Origin: Solirubrobacterales bacterium
GTDB taxonomy: Bacteria; Actinomycetota; Thermoleophilia; Solirubrobacterales; 70-9
NCBI GenBank assembly: GCA_016712175.1
Contig: JADJRQ010000001.1
Span: forward strand, 310,001 to 374,000
Length of the DNA stretch: 64,000 bases
Direction: 5' to 3'
Part shown: piece by piece, positions 8,077 through 15,639 of the stretch
Numbering within the stretch: the stretch's first letter is position 1
Layout of the letters: every line of letters begins with the position of its first letter
The notes under the pieces: generated by a model
Databases searched by the model: none
What the model was told of the DNA's origin: nothing
The model's input: the letters and a program-made list of their open reading frames with translations, nothing else
Program-made: the position numbers and the translations under genes

Positions 8077-10491
8077 TTACTCATGTGCCAATGCGATTTC
8101 CAGCGCCTCGCCTACCTTGCTTGCGTAACGAAACTCTATGTCAGCCCGTTCGTGCTCGGGGATCTCGTCGACGTCACCCTCATTGCGACTGGGGAGGATG
8201 ACCAGTTTGATCCCTGCGCGCTGAGCGGCCAATGACTTTTCCTTGATCCCGCCGATCGGCAGGACCTGGCCGGTCAAGGTGACTTCTCCGGTCATCGCCA
8301 CGTCGTTCCTGACCGGGCGCCCGTTGATCAGTGAAACCAGGGCGACGGTCATCGCGACCCCGGCGGAAGGCCCGTCTTTCGGCACCGCCCCCGCAGGAAC
8401 GTGGATATGGATGTCGTGCTTGGCGAACCATTTTTCGTCGACACCAGGGGCCACGTCCCCGGCGTTCGCGCGCACATAGGACAGGGCGGCCTGAGCCGAC
8501 TCCTTCATGACGTCGCCGAGCTGGCCCGTGATCACGAGCTTTCCGTTTCCGGTCATCGCGGTCGCCTCGATGAAGAGGACATCGCCGCCGGTCGGAGTCC
8601 AGGCCAGTCCCGTGGAAACACCGGGGACCTTCGTCCGGCGGCGGCTTTCGGAGAAGACCCGTCGGCGCCCGAGCAGCTCGCGCACCCGCTTGCCGGAAAC
8701 CTTGACCTTCTTGCCCTTGCCGTCATTCTCGGCGAATACCCGGGCCACCTTTCGGCAAACAGTGCCGATCTCACGTTCGAGGCTGCGGACGCCGGCTTCC
8801 CGGGTGTATTCCTCGATGATCGCGGTCAGGGCAGGGTCGGTGAATTCGATGTTCTTCGTCTTGAGGCCGTTGGCCTTGATCTGACGGGGAACGAGATACC
8901 GCCGGGCGATGTGGCGCTTCTCGTCGGCCGTGTAGCCGGAGAGCTGGATCATTTCCATGCGGTCGCGCAGTGGGCCCGGAATCGTGTCCAGCACGTTGGC
9001 CGTGGCGATGAACATCACGTCCGAGAGGTCATAGGTGACGTCGAGGTAGTGGTCACGGAAGGTGTCGTTCTGCGCCGGGTCGAGGACTTCGAGCATCGCC
9101 GAAGAGGGATCGCCGCGGTAGTCCGAGCCCATCTTGTCGATCTCGTCGATCATGAAGACGGGGTTGTTCGATCCGGCGTCACGCAGCGCCCGGATGATCG
9201 TGCCGGGCATCGCCCCGATATAGGTGCGCCGGTGACCGCGGATTTCCGCCTCGTCGCGGACACCGCCGACCGAGATCCGCTCGAACTCCCGGCCGAGCGC
9301 CCGGCCGATCGACTTGCCGAGGCTGGTCTTGCCGACGCCTGGCGGGCCGACGAAGCAGAGGATCGGACCCGGCGATTCCGGGTTGAGCTTGCGAACCGCA
9401 AGGTATTCAAGGATCCGGTCCTTGATCTCTTCCATGCCGTAGTGGTCATCGTCGAGGACCTTCTTCGCGTGCTCGATGTCGAGGTTGTCTTCGGTCTCCT
9501 TGTCCCACGGCAGTTCGACCAGCCACTCGAGGTAGGTCCTGATGACACCGTGCTCGGCGGCGGCCGGCGGGAGCTTCTCGAGTCTCGAGAGCTCGCGCTC
9601 GGCCGCCTGAAGGGCACCCTCGGGCAGGTTCGCCGCCTCAAGACGCTCACGCAGCTCGTTCGCCTCAGCCACCTGCTCGTCTTCTTCGCCGAGCTCGGCC
9701 TGGATGGCCTTCATCTGCTCCCGCAGGAAGTACTCGCGCTGCCCTTTGTCGATCGAGGACTGAACCTCGGACTGGATCTGAGAGCCGAGCTGGATCACCT
9801 CGAGCTCGCGGGCGAGGATCTCGGACAGCTTGCGGAGACGTTTCGTCACGTCAACCTCTTCGAGCAGCGACTGCTTCTCATCGGTCGAGATACGAAGCGC
9901 GCCGGCGATCAGGTGCGAAAGGGCCGAAGGCTCGTCGACGTTCGTGACCGCCATCTGAAGCTCTTCCGGCAGATAAGGGATCTGTTCGATGATCTCGGAG
10001 AAGGTGCGCTGGACATTCCGGGTCAGCGCTTCGAGCTCCGGGCTCTCTTCGATCATGTCCGGGATTTCCCTGATCCCGGCGACGAGGTAGGGCTTCCCGG
10101 TCTCGTAGGGGCCGAGCTCGACCCTCTGACTACCCTGAACCAGGATCCTGATCGTCCCGTCCGGGACCTTGAGCATCCGGGTGACGACCCCGACCACGCC
10201 GACGTCGTAGAGCTGATCCGGATCGGGCGCGTCTTCCTCAGGCTCCCGGGAGGCGACCATGACCAGCATCCGGTTGGCGGCGAGCACGTCGTCGACCAGC
10301 TTGATCGAGCGCTCCTGGCCCACGCCGAGTGGCGCCAGGGTGTCCGGGTAGGCCACCGTGTCACGCAGGGGTAGCACCGGCATCGAGTCCGGCAGGGTTT
10401 CGAATTCGCGAACGACCGACTCTTCGTCAGGGTTCTCGATGACTTCGAGGACCGGCACCGACTCGGCACCCGCTGGCACGTTCTCAGCCAT
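8077..10491 (-). CDS. lon: ATP-dependent protease Lon
   Basis: An 804-residue LonA protease that degrades misfolded and short-lived regulatory proteins in the cytoplasm. Domains in order: N-terminal substrate-binding domain (about 35-225), helical region with a coiled coil, AAA+ ATPase (Walker A GPPGVGKTSLG, about 382-392; Walker B FMIDEIDKM) and protease domain with the Ser709/Lys752 dyad (PKDGPSAGVAM and GGIKEKSLAA). The start is the ATG at 10491, which overlaps the stop of the hsp20 gene by 8 bp. A longer in-frame extension upstream only shadows hsp20. The overlap suggests translational coupling of the chaperone and the protease. Confidence 0.97.
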   Translation of the reverse strand: MAENVPAGAESVPVLEVIENPDEESVVREFETLPDSMPVLPLRDTVAYPDTLAPLGVGQERSIKLVDDVLAANRMLVMVASREPEEDAPDPDQLYDVGVVGVVTRMLKVPDGTIRILVQGSQRVELGPYETGKPYLVAGIREIPDMIEESPELEALTRNVQRTFSEIIEQIPYLPEELQMAVTNVDEPSALSHLIAGALRISTDEKQSLLEEVDVTKRLRKLSEILARELEVIQLGSQIQSEVQSSIDKGQREYFLREQMKAIQAELGEEDEQVAEANELRERLEAANLPEGALQAAERELSRLEKLPPAAAEHGVIRTYLEWLVELPWDKETEDNLDIEHAKKVLDDDHYGMEEIKDRILEYLAVRKLNPESPGPILCFVGPPGVGKTSLGKSIGRALGREFERISVGGVRDEAEIRGHRRTYIGAMPGTIIRALRDAGSNNPVFMIDEIDKMGSDYRGDPSSAMLEVLDPAQNDTFRDHYLDVTYDLSDVMFIATANVLDTIPGPLRDRMEMIQLSGYTADEKRHIARRYLVPRQIKANGLKTKNIEFTDPALTAIIEEYTREAGVRSLEREIGTVCRKVARVFAENDGKGKKVKVSGKRVRELLGRRRVFSESRRRTKVPGVSTGLAWTPTGGDVLFIEATAMTGNGKLVITGQLGDVMKESAQAALSYVRANAGDVAPGVDEKWFAKHDIHIHVPAGAVPKDGPSAGVAMTVALVSLINGRPVRNDVAMTGEVTLTGQVLPIGGIKEKSLAAQRAGIKLVILPSRNEGDVDEIPEHERADIEFRYASKVGEALEIALAHE

Positions 10492-10950
10492 CGAGTTCCG
10501 GCTTCTTCGAAGCCCGGTCAACCGGCACCCGGCGGGTGACTTCAGCCTCGTCGCGGAGCGGCAGCTCGACCCGCAGCACGCCGTCTTCGTAGGTCGCATT
10601 GGCCTTGTCCGATTCGACGTCGACCTGAAGCTCGACGATGTGGCGGAACGGGCCGGTCGGGATCTCAACCTGCTGGTAGACCCGGCCTTCGGTCTCCTGG
10701 ACCGGACGCTCGCCGATGATCGTCAGCTGGCGGCCGCTGATTTCAATTCCGACGGTTGCCAAGTCGACTCCGGAGAGATCACACTTGACCACCGCTCTCT
10801 GGGGCTCGCCTGCGTAGTAGACGTCGACGTTCGGAGAGAAACCACTCGCCCGGCGGCTGATGTAGCTGGCTCGCCCCAGGTGCCAGTGAGCATCTCGTCC
10901 ATCTCACGGCGCATGCGGGCGAAGTTGGCAAAGAGGTCGCGGTCAGACAT
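10484..10950 (-). CDS. hsp20: Hsp20/alpha-crystallin small heat-shock protein (frameshifted)
   Basis: Two overlapping frames together make one small heat-shock protein of about 155 residues. The N-terminal frame begins MSDRDLFANFARMRREMDEM. The alpha-crystallin domain follows in the other frame, with VVKCDLSGVDLATVGIEISG and the C-terminal strand DGVLRVELPL. The break is in an A/T run at 10839-10841: one extra T on the coding strand gives the expected VVFSPNVDVYYAGEP junction. Such proteins are ATP-independent holdases that keep unfolded clients soluble. The gene is followed by lon with an 8-bp overlap, so both probably share one transcript. The indel is more likely sequence error than decay, because both halves are well preserved. 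Confidence 0.82.
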
Positions 10951-10969
10951 TGAAGGACAGCTTAGAACT

Positions 10970-11761
10970 TCAGACTTCTATTTCCATGCCTTCACAGGCG
11001 ATGTCAATCTGGCCGCTGTACTTTCCCGCGGCTTCGGCCAATGCCCATTCGGGGTCGAGCTCATCGGAGATGTGGGTGATCAGCAGGCGCCCGACCCCTG
11101 CTGCCGCGGCGTGTTCGCCCGCCTCCGAAGGTGTGAGGTGACCACGCACCCCCGACCGTTCCGGGCGCGGCAAGGTGGCTTCAGCGATCAGCAACTCGGT
11201 GTCGGCGGCGAAATCTACCAAGGCTTCGTTTGGGCAGCAATCGGCACCGTAGGTGATTCTCTCGCCACTCGCAACGGTGATCTCGATCGCGAATGTCTGG
11301 GTGTAGTGCGGCACTTCCCGGAAGGACACCTGGAGCGGACCGGACGAAATCGAGTCGGCCGGATCGTATTCGTGGAAGTCAAAGGCGTCTTCGATCAGGC
11401 TCTCCATGCCGAAGGTTGATCCGAGCGTTCGGAAGGCCTCCCGGGCGCCCGGAGGGGCGAACAGCAGCGGCCTTGCCGGGTTGTCGGTGCCAGGCCACCG
11501 ATCGACCGGTACGGGCTGCTGCCGGGGGGCGTGGATCAAGGCGAAGGCGTACGGCACGAGGTCCATGAAGTGGTCTGCGTGGAGGTGCGAGATGAAGATC
11601 GCCTGGATGTCCACATAGTCGTGGTAGCGGCGCAGCTTGCCGAAAACTCCGTTGCCACAGTCGACCAGGATGGTCGTCTTGTCCTCAGCGACCAGGTAGC
11701 CACTGCAGGCGCCACCGGCGTCTTGCCAGGCGGGAGATTTTCCCAACACGGTGAGCTTCAT
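10970..11761 (-). CDS. MBL-fold metallo-hydrolase, RNase Z-like
   Basis: A 263-residue metallo-beta-lactamase-fold protein. The metal motif ISHLHADHFMDL (about residues 58-69) is complete, and further ligands are plausible at ADCC (Asp), GHLT and ITHISD. The N terminus MKLTVLGKSPAWQDAGGACSGYLV matches the RNase Z/arylsulfatase-like subgroup. The flexible exosite arm of true tRNase Z is not evident, so the substrate is open; a phosphodiesterase or lactonase-like hydrolase is possible. It lies 20 bp upstream of the hsp20 start on the same strand and could share a transcript. Confidence 0.85.
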   Translation of the reverse strand: MKLTVLGKSPAWQDAGGACSGYLVAEDKTTILVDCGNGVFGKLRRYHDYVDIQAIFISHLHADHFMDLVPYAFALIHAPRQQPVPVDRWPGTDNPARPLLFAPPGAREAFRTLGSTFGMESLIEDAFDFHEYDPADSISSGPLQVSFREVPHYTQTFAIEITVASGERITYGADCCPNEALVDFAADTELLIAEATLPRPERSGVRGHLTPSEAGEHAAAAGVGRLLITHISDELDPEWALAEAAGKYSGQIDIACEGMEIEV

Positions 11762-11848
11762 CTTGTCCCAGACTATGACGGGAGCCAGGCGCGCGATGTG
11801 GCACCCGTCACTTGGGCGACCAGTTTCAGCTTGTGAGGGACTCGCCGC

Positions 11849-12070
11849 TCAGCGACTTTCGACGGCCCAGCGCGGCGGCCGGAGAAGCAGCACCGGCTGC
11901 TTGGGTGGCACGAGACCTTCGGGCCGGCTCGGCCGGAAGGTCATGCAGGGCTCGTCGAGGGCGAGTGCGCAGAGCATCTTCTTGCGGAAGTAGCAGTCCT
12001 CGCACTTGGGGGTCTCTTTTTTCTTGGCGATGGCCACAGGGGCATCCAAGCAATTGCAACGACCGGCCAT
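11849..12070 (-). CDS. Small Cys-rich protein, probable metal binder, 73 aa
   Basis: Begins MAGRCNCLDAPVAIAKKKET. Six cysteines are spaced as CXC (5, 7) and CX2CX7CX7C (23, 26, 34, 42), then a basic, proline-rich tail of about 30 residues. The spacing suggests a structural zinc or Fe-S site, but I know no family with this exact pattern. A 17-codon extension to 12121 is possible; the later ATG is preferred because GAGGA lies just upstream. It sits between the MBL hydrolase and the SRPBCC gene on the same strand. Its size makes the call less sure, but Cys clustering and codon use argue for a real gene. Confidence 0.55.
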   Translation of the reverse strand: MAGRCNCLDAPVAIAKKKETPKCEDCYFRKKMLCALALDEPCMTFRPSRPEGLVPPKQPVLLLRPPRWAVESR

Positions 12071-12144
12071 CGTCCTCGAAACCGCAAATCGCAGGTTTCT
12101 TCTTTTACAACTTTGCAACAACCCCGCAAATAGGGGGGCGAGTT

Positions 12145-12807
12145 TTAGACGACGGCCTCGCCGCCTTCAACCAGGCCCTGCCACCAGCCGAGCCAGTCGC
12201 TCGTCACTTCGAAGAATTCCTTCTCGGAGAGGCCCCAGGTCGAGAGCGTGAGTGAGGCGGTTTCTTCTTCGCCTGAGTCCTGCGGCGCGTGGGTATAGAG
12301 CACGCCGAGTCCAGGACCGAAGTCTCCGGTGGCAATCACCCGGGTGTAGGTGCCCGAATACCAGTCTTCTCCCGGCAGACGGCCTTCGAAGGCAGCCACG
12401 ATCTCCCGCGCCGGGCCCTCTCCAGTCAGGTGGAGGGTCTTCCGGTGGTCGGCGTTGTGCCCCTCGACGTAGCGCTTCAACTGGTGGAAGAACTGGATCC
12501 ACCCCTCCTCCATCGCATCGGAGCCTTCGGCAACCTCCTCCCCCGGCTGGACGGCCCGTATGACCGAATTGCCGTCGCTCTCGGCGACCTCGAGATACAA
12601 ACCACCGATCTCGTCCTCCTTCGAGTTGAGGCGGAAGCTCTCGTAGTCGGCCACCGAGTGGTCGATGAAGATGTACTGGATCTCCTCATCCAGAGTCTCG
12701 GCATCCCAGCCGAACCACTGTGCGACCTGGTCAGGCTTGGTCAGCGCATCCCAAACCCGGTGCTTTTCAACCCGAATGGCAACTTCAACTTCATAAGCTC
12801 GCGGCAT
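12145..12807 (-). CDS. SRPBCC-domain (START/Bet v1-like) protein
   Basis: A 220-residue protein beginning MPRAYEVEVAIRVEKHRVWD. The phrase VWDALTKPDQVAQWFGWDAE is characteristic of the Aha1/CalC SRPBCC subgroup, which forms a helix-grip hydrophobic ligand pocket. A second unit of the same type appears in the C-terminal half (ending SDWLGWWQGLVEGGEAVV). Ligand and role are unknown; related proteins bind lipids or polyketides, or act as toxin-immunity factors. The ATG at 12807 is chosen because the longer open frame runs through intergenic repeat sequence. Upstream is the repeat-filled gap before ahcY. Confidence 0.8.
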   Translation of the reverse strand: MPRAYEVEVAIRVEKHRVWDALTKPDQVAQWFGWDAETLDEEIQYIFIDHSVADYESFRLNSKEDEIGGLYLEVAESDGNSVIRAVQPGEEVAEGSDAMEEGWIQFFHQLKRYVEGHNADHRKTLHLTGEGPAREIVAAFEGRLPGEDWYSGTYTRVIATGDFGPGLGVLYTHAPQDSGEEETASLTLSTWGLSEKEFFEVTSDWLGWWQGLVEGGEAVV

Positions 12808-12827
12808 AATCCGACCATAACCAGTGA

Positions 12828-12968
12828 AGCGGCGCCCGGGAACGTCCTGAGCTCGCCTGGCTTCGTCGACGGCAGGGAATGACAGCTCACGTACGGAAGT
12901 ACTGTCGCGGTCATTCCCTGCCTTTACTCCTTGCCAGCCGCGGCTCAGGACGTCCCCGTGCACCACTT
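12828..12968 (+). repeat. Structured intergenic element, copy A
   Basis: One of three diverged copies of a ~140-bp element. Shared blocks with copy B (55351-55493) include GCCTGGCTTCGTCGACG, CAGCTCACGTAC, TCGCGG and CTTTACTCCT.GCCAGCCGC. Nested complementary arms: outer GTCCTGAGC (12844-12852) with GCTCAGGAC (12943-12951); inner GGCAGGGAATGA (12871-12882) with TCATTCCCTGCC (12911-12922); apical GTAC-GGAA-GTAC (12891-12902). The arms differ from copy B in sequence but remain complementary. With copy C and the central hairpin it fills the 510-bp gap between the SRPBCC gene and ahcY. Confidence 0.75.
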
Positions 12969-13123
12969 GTGGGAGCCCTGGAAGGGCCGAGCGCTTAAAG
13001 CTGTGAGGGATGGTGGCGCCGAGATCCCCGAAACCGTGGACTATCCACGGTTTCGGGGATCTCGGGGGCCGGCGAGACTCGGCCTTTGTCCTACGCCAGC
13101 GGGTGGTGCACGGGGACGTCCTG
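12946..13123. repeat. Large inverted repeat joining copies A and C
   Basis: The right ends of copies A and C are identical over 21 bp in opposite orientation: 12946-12966 and 13103-13123 (CAGGACGTCCCC...CACCAC and its complement). Within them are 7-bp arms GGCCGAG (12985-12991) and CTCGGCC (13078-13084), then the 21-bp hairpin at 13019-13065. The whole could extrude as one cruciform or fold as one long RNA hairpin. Confidence 0.75.
13019..13065. repeat. Perfect 21-bp hairpin at the centre of the inverted repeat
   Basis: Arms 13019-13039 and 13045-13065 are perfectly complementary, with a 5-nt ACTAT loop; arm sequence begins CCGAGATCCCCGAAACCG. A related hairpin with the same outer GAGATCCC.GAAA and a similar CACTATG tip lies at 58143-58187. 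There is no T tract, so it is not a standard terminator. Confidence 0.85.
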
Positions 13124-13242
13124 GGCGTGGCTGGCGAGGAGTAAGCGAGCCGGTGAAGCGATTTGACTTCTGTCAATGAGCAAGCCGTGCGAGCGTCGAC
13201 GAAGTCCAGGCGCGTCCGGGTCGTTCCCGGGTGCCGCTCGCC
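13103..13242 (-). repeat. Structured intergenic element, copy C
   Basis: Third copy, on the minus strand. It shares GCGAGCGGCACCCGGGAAC, CTTCGTCGACG, TTACTCCTCGCCAGCC and the 21-bp end with the other copies. The outer arms GGGCGTGGCTGG / CCAGGCGCGTCC pair at 11 of 12 positions allowing G-T. The apical stem is TTGAC-TTCT-GTCAA (13163-13176). The inner stem is poorly preserved here. Confidence 0.7.
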
Positions 13243-13260
13243 CCCTCAGATCTCAACGAG

Positions 13261-13287
13261 AAAGGGCGGCCTGTAGGCCGCCCTTTT
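13261..13287 (-). terminator. Rho-independent terminator of ahcY
   Basis: Perfect 11-bp stem AAAGGGCGGCC / GGCCGCCCTTT with a 4-nt TGTA loop, 32 bp after the ahcY stop. The A/T-ended GC stem is classical; the T tract is short. Confidence 0.75.
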
Positions 13288-13318
13288 CGACGTGACACTC
13301 AACTGCGTGGCAGCGGAC

Positions 13319-14791
13319 CTAGTAGCGGTAGTGGTCCGACTTGTACGGTCCGTCAACCGGAACGCCGATGTAGTCGGCCTGCTCCTGTGACAACTCGGTC
13401 AGCTGGACTCCGAGGGCGTTGAGGTGCAGACGCGCCACCTTCTCGTCCAGGTGCTTCGGGAGCACAAAGACTCCGATGTCGTATTCGTCCGCCTTGGCGA
13501 AGAGTTCGATCTGGGCCATCACCTGGTTGGTGAAGGAGTTCGACATGACGAAGCTCGGGTGGCCGGTGGCGTTACCGAGGTTCAGCAGGCGTCCTTCGGA
13601 GAGGACGATGATCGAATGTCCGTCAGCGAACTGCCATTCGTGGACCTGCGGCTTGATCTCGATGCGGGTGATGCCATCGATGCTCTCGAGGCCGGCGATG
13701 TCGATCTCGTTGTCGAAGTGACCGATGTTGCCGACGATGGCCTGATGCTTCATGCGGCTCATCTGGTCGGACGTGATGATGTCCTTGTTGCCAGTCGTGG
13801 TGATGAAGACATCAGCGGTGTCGATCACGTTCTCGAGCGTGTTGACTTCGTAACCCTGCATCGCCGCCTGAAGGGCGCAGATCGGGTCGATCTCGGTGAC
13901 GATGACACGGGCACCCTGGGCGCGAAGCGATTCAGCGCTGCCCTTGCCGACATCACCGAAGCCACAGACGACCGCGGTCTTGCCGGCCAGCATCACGTCG
14001 GTCGCACGGTTGATCCCGTCGACCAGCGAGTGGCGGCAGCCGTAGAGGTTGTCGAACTTCGACTTGGTGACCGAGTCGTTCACGTTGATGGCGGCGAAGA
14101 GCAGGTCTCCCGCTTCCTTCATCTCGTACAGGCGCATGACGCCGGTCGTCGTCTCCTCGGTGACACCCATGACGCCCTTGGCGAGTTCGGTCCACTTGTT
14201 CGGGGAATTCGCGACCGAGTCGGTCAGCAGCTGCAGCACGACACGGAACTCTTCGGACTCACCGGTCGAGGGGTCGGGCACGACGCCGGACTTCTCGTAC
14301 TCGACGCCCTTGTGGATCAGGAGCGTGGCGTCGCCGCCGTCGTCGAGGAGCATGTTCGGTCCGACTGAACCGTCGTCACCGACGGACGGCCAGGTAAGGG
14401 CCTGGTCAGTGCACCACCAGTACTCCTCCAGCGTCTCGCCCTTCCAGGCGAAGACCGGAACGCCCTGCGGATCGTCCGGGGTCCCGTTCGGGCCCACAGC
14501 GACCGCAGCCGCAGCGTGATCCTGGGTCGAGAAGATGTTGCAGCTCGCCCAGCGCACGTCAGCGCCGAGCTCGGTCAGCGTCTCGATCAGAACGGCCGTC
14601 TGGACAGTCATGTGGAGCGAACCGGTGATCCGGGCTCCGGCGAGGGGCTTCGAGTCGGCGAATTCACGCCGGGTCGACATCAGGCCGGGCATTTCGTGCT
14701 CGGCCAGACGGATCTCGTTGCGGCCATATTCAGCCAGGCTCGGGTCGGCAACTTTGAAGTCATTTTGGGTCATCGTCGCGGTGGTACTCAT
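13319..14791 (-). CDS. ahcY: S-adenosylhomocysteine hydrolase
   Basis: A 490-residue cytosolic enzyme of the activated methyl cycle that reversibly splits S-adenosylhomocysteine into adenosine and homocysteine, using tightly bound NAD+. The NAD-binding motif GFGDVGKGSAESLRAQGARV is clear. Substrate-domain motifs include ETTTGVMRLYEM and the C-terminal LHLNALGVQLTELSQEQADY...PYKSDHYRY signature. Length fits the bacterial/plant form with the insert. The ATG at 14791 has AGGAG about 14 bp upstream; a second ATG at 14773 is possible. A terminator hairpin follows at 13261. The fatty-acid hydroxylase gene is divergent 58 bp away. Confidence 0.97.
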   Translation of the reverse strand: MSTTATMTQNDFKVADPSLAEYGRNEIRLAEHEMPGLMSTRREFADSKPLAGARITGSLHMTVQTAVLIETLTELGADVRWASCNIFSTQDHAAAAVAVGPNGTPDDPQGVPVFAWKGETLEEYWWCTDQALTWPSVGDDGSVGPNMLLDDGGDATLLIHKGVEYEKSGVVPDPSTGESEEFRVVLQLLTDSVANSPNKWTELAKGVMGVTEETTTGVMRLYEMKEAGDLLFAAINVNDSVTKSKFDNLYGCRHSLVDGINRATDVMLAGKTAVVCGFGDVGKGSAESLRAQGARVIVTEIDPICALQAAMQGYEVNTLENVIDTADVFITTTGNKDIITSDQMSRMKHQAIVGNIGHFDNEIDIAGLESIDGITRIEIKPQVHEWQFADGHSIIVLSEGRLLNLGNATGHPSFVMSNSFTNQVMAQIELFAKADEYDIGVFVLPKHLDEKVARLHLNALGVQLTELSQEQADYIGVPVDGPYKSDHYRY

Positions 14792-14849
14792 ATGCAGGTC
14801 TGGTTCTCCTAAGTTCGGGGGGCATTCACGCTACCATTCGGGATCAGTA

Positions 14850-15491
14850 ATGGGTACAACGGAACGAACATCAGAGCTCTCGGCGTCGCCCGATCTATTC
14901 GGGAATTCCTTCCTTAATTTCTTCTCGAGGGTCCATCCCGCGGTACCTGCGGTCATTTTCGTCCCGATCATCGGGGTCATGTATTACCTCGCGATTGATG
15001 CCGGATCCTCGGCTCTCGCGGTTGCCGGTCTCTCGATCGCCGGTTTCGCCATCTGGACGCTTTCGGAATACTGGCTACACCGACTGCTCTTCCACTGGCA
15101 CCCGAAGTTCAAGGGCGGCGATCAGTTGAACTTCATCATCCACGGCGTCCATCACGATCATCCGAACGACCGGATGCGGCTTGTGATGCCACCTGCGCTC
15201 GGTTTGCCGCTCGCCGCGATCTTCCTGGCTTTGTTCGTACTGGTCTTTGGCGCCCCGGCCGGGTACATCGGTTTCGCCGGCTTCCTGATCGGTTACCTGG
15301 TCTACGACTACACCCATTACTACGTGCATCACTTCGTTCCCAAGACGAAAATCGGGAAACGCGTGCGTGAGCACCACATGCGCCACCACTTCCAGGACCA
15401 CCGTTACGGCTACGGCGTTTCGAGCCCGATCTGGGACTACGTCTTCCGCACCGTGCCGCGTACGAAGCGCAGCGATCGCAGTTCCTCGTAG
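14850..15491 (+). CDS. Fatty acid hydroxylase/sterol desaturase family membrane protein
   Basis: A 213-residue integral membrane diiron enzyme of the fatty-acid hydroxylase superfamily. The histidine clusters are present in order: HRLLFH (HX4H), HGVHHDH, HYYVHH and HHMRHHF. They lie between about four hydrophobic segments. Family members hydroxylate or desaturate fatty acyl chains, including 2-hydroxylation of sphingolipid acyl groups; the exact substrate is unknown here. The start MGTTERTSELS follows the ahcY promoter region; the longer upstream frame overlaps ahcY in antisense and is rejected. Confidence 0.88.
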   Translation: MGTTERTSELSASPDLFGNSFLNFFSRVHPAVPAVIFVPIIGVMYYLAIDAGSSALAVAGLSIAGFAIWTLSEYWLHRLLFHWHPKFKGGDQLNFIIHGVHHDHPNDRMRLVMPPALGLPLAAIFLALFVLVFGAPAGYIGFAGFLIGYLVYDYTHYYVHHFVPKTKIGKRVREHHMRHHFQDHRYGYGVSSPIWDYVFRTVPRTKRSDRSSS

Positions 15492-15639
15492 CTCCGACTG
15501 TGACGCACCTCACTTGAAGGAATTTCGGCTCCTGGGGTTCTGACCGGGGGTTATCCCCACCCCTGCCTTCGGGTGCTGCGGAGCCGAATCGGGTATTCGC
15601 ACCAATGAAATCCGGCCTGGCCGCTGATTGGATCGTGCC

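Noticed and set aside
8401..10374. A 657-codon plus-strand open frame opposite lon
   Set aside because: It is the expected shadow of a high-GC gene; the product is low-complexity Asp/Val/Arg/Gly and lon is certain.
10839..10841. Phase variation at the broken homopolymers
   Set aside because: The runs are only 2-6 bases long, hit housekeeping genes such as dnaX and recR, and some indels are paired; sequence error explains this better than contingency loci.
12828..13242. Integron attC sites or a CRISPR array in the repeat-filled gap
   Set aside because: There is no integrase, no cas gene, no evenly spaced short repeat and no RYYYAAC/GTTRRRY core pair. Copies are few, long and palindromic.
14792..14849. 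S-adenosylhomocysteine riboswitch upstream of ahcY
   Set aside because: Only 58 bp separate ahcY from the divergent gene and I could not fold the conserved SAH-riboswitch core there.
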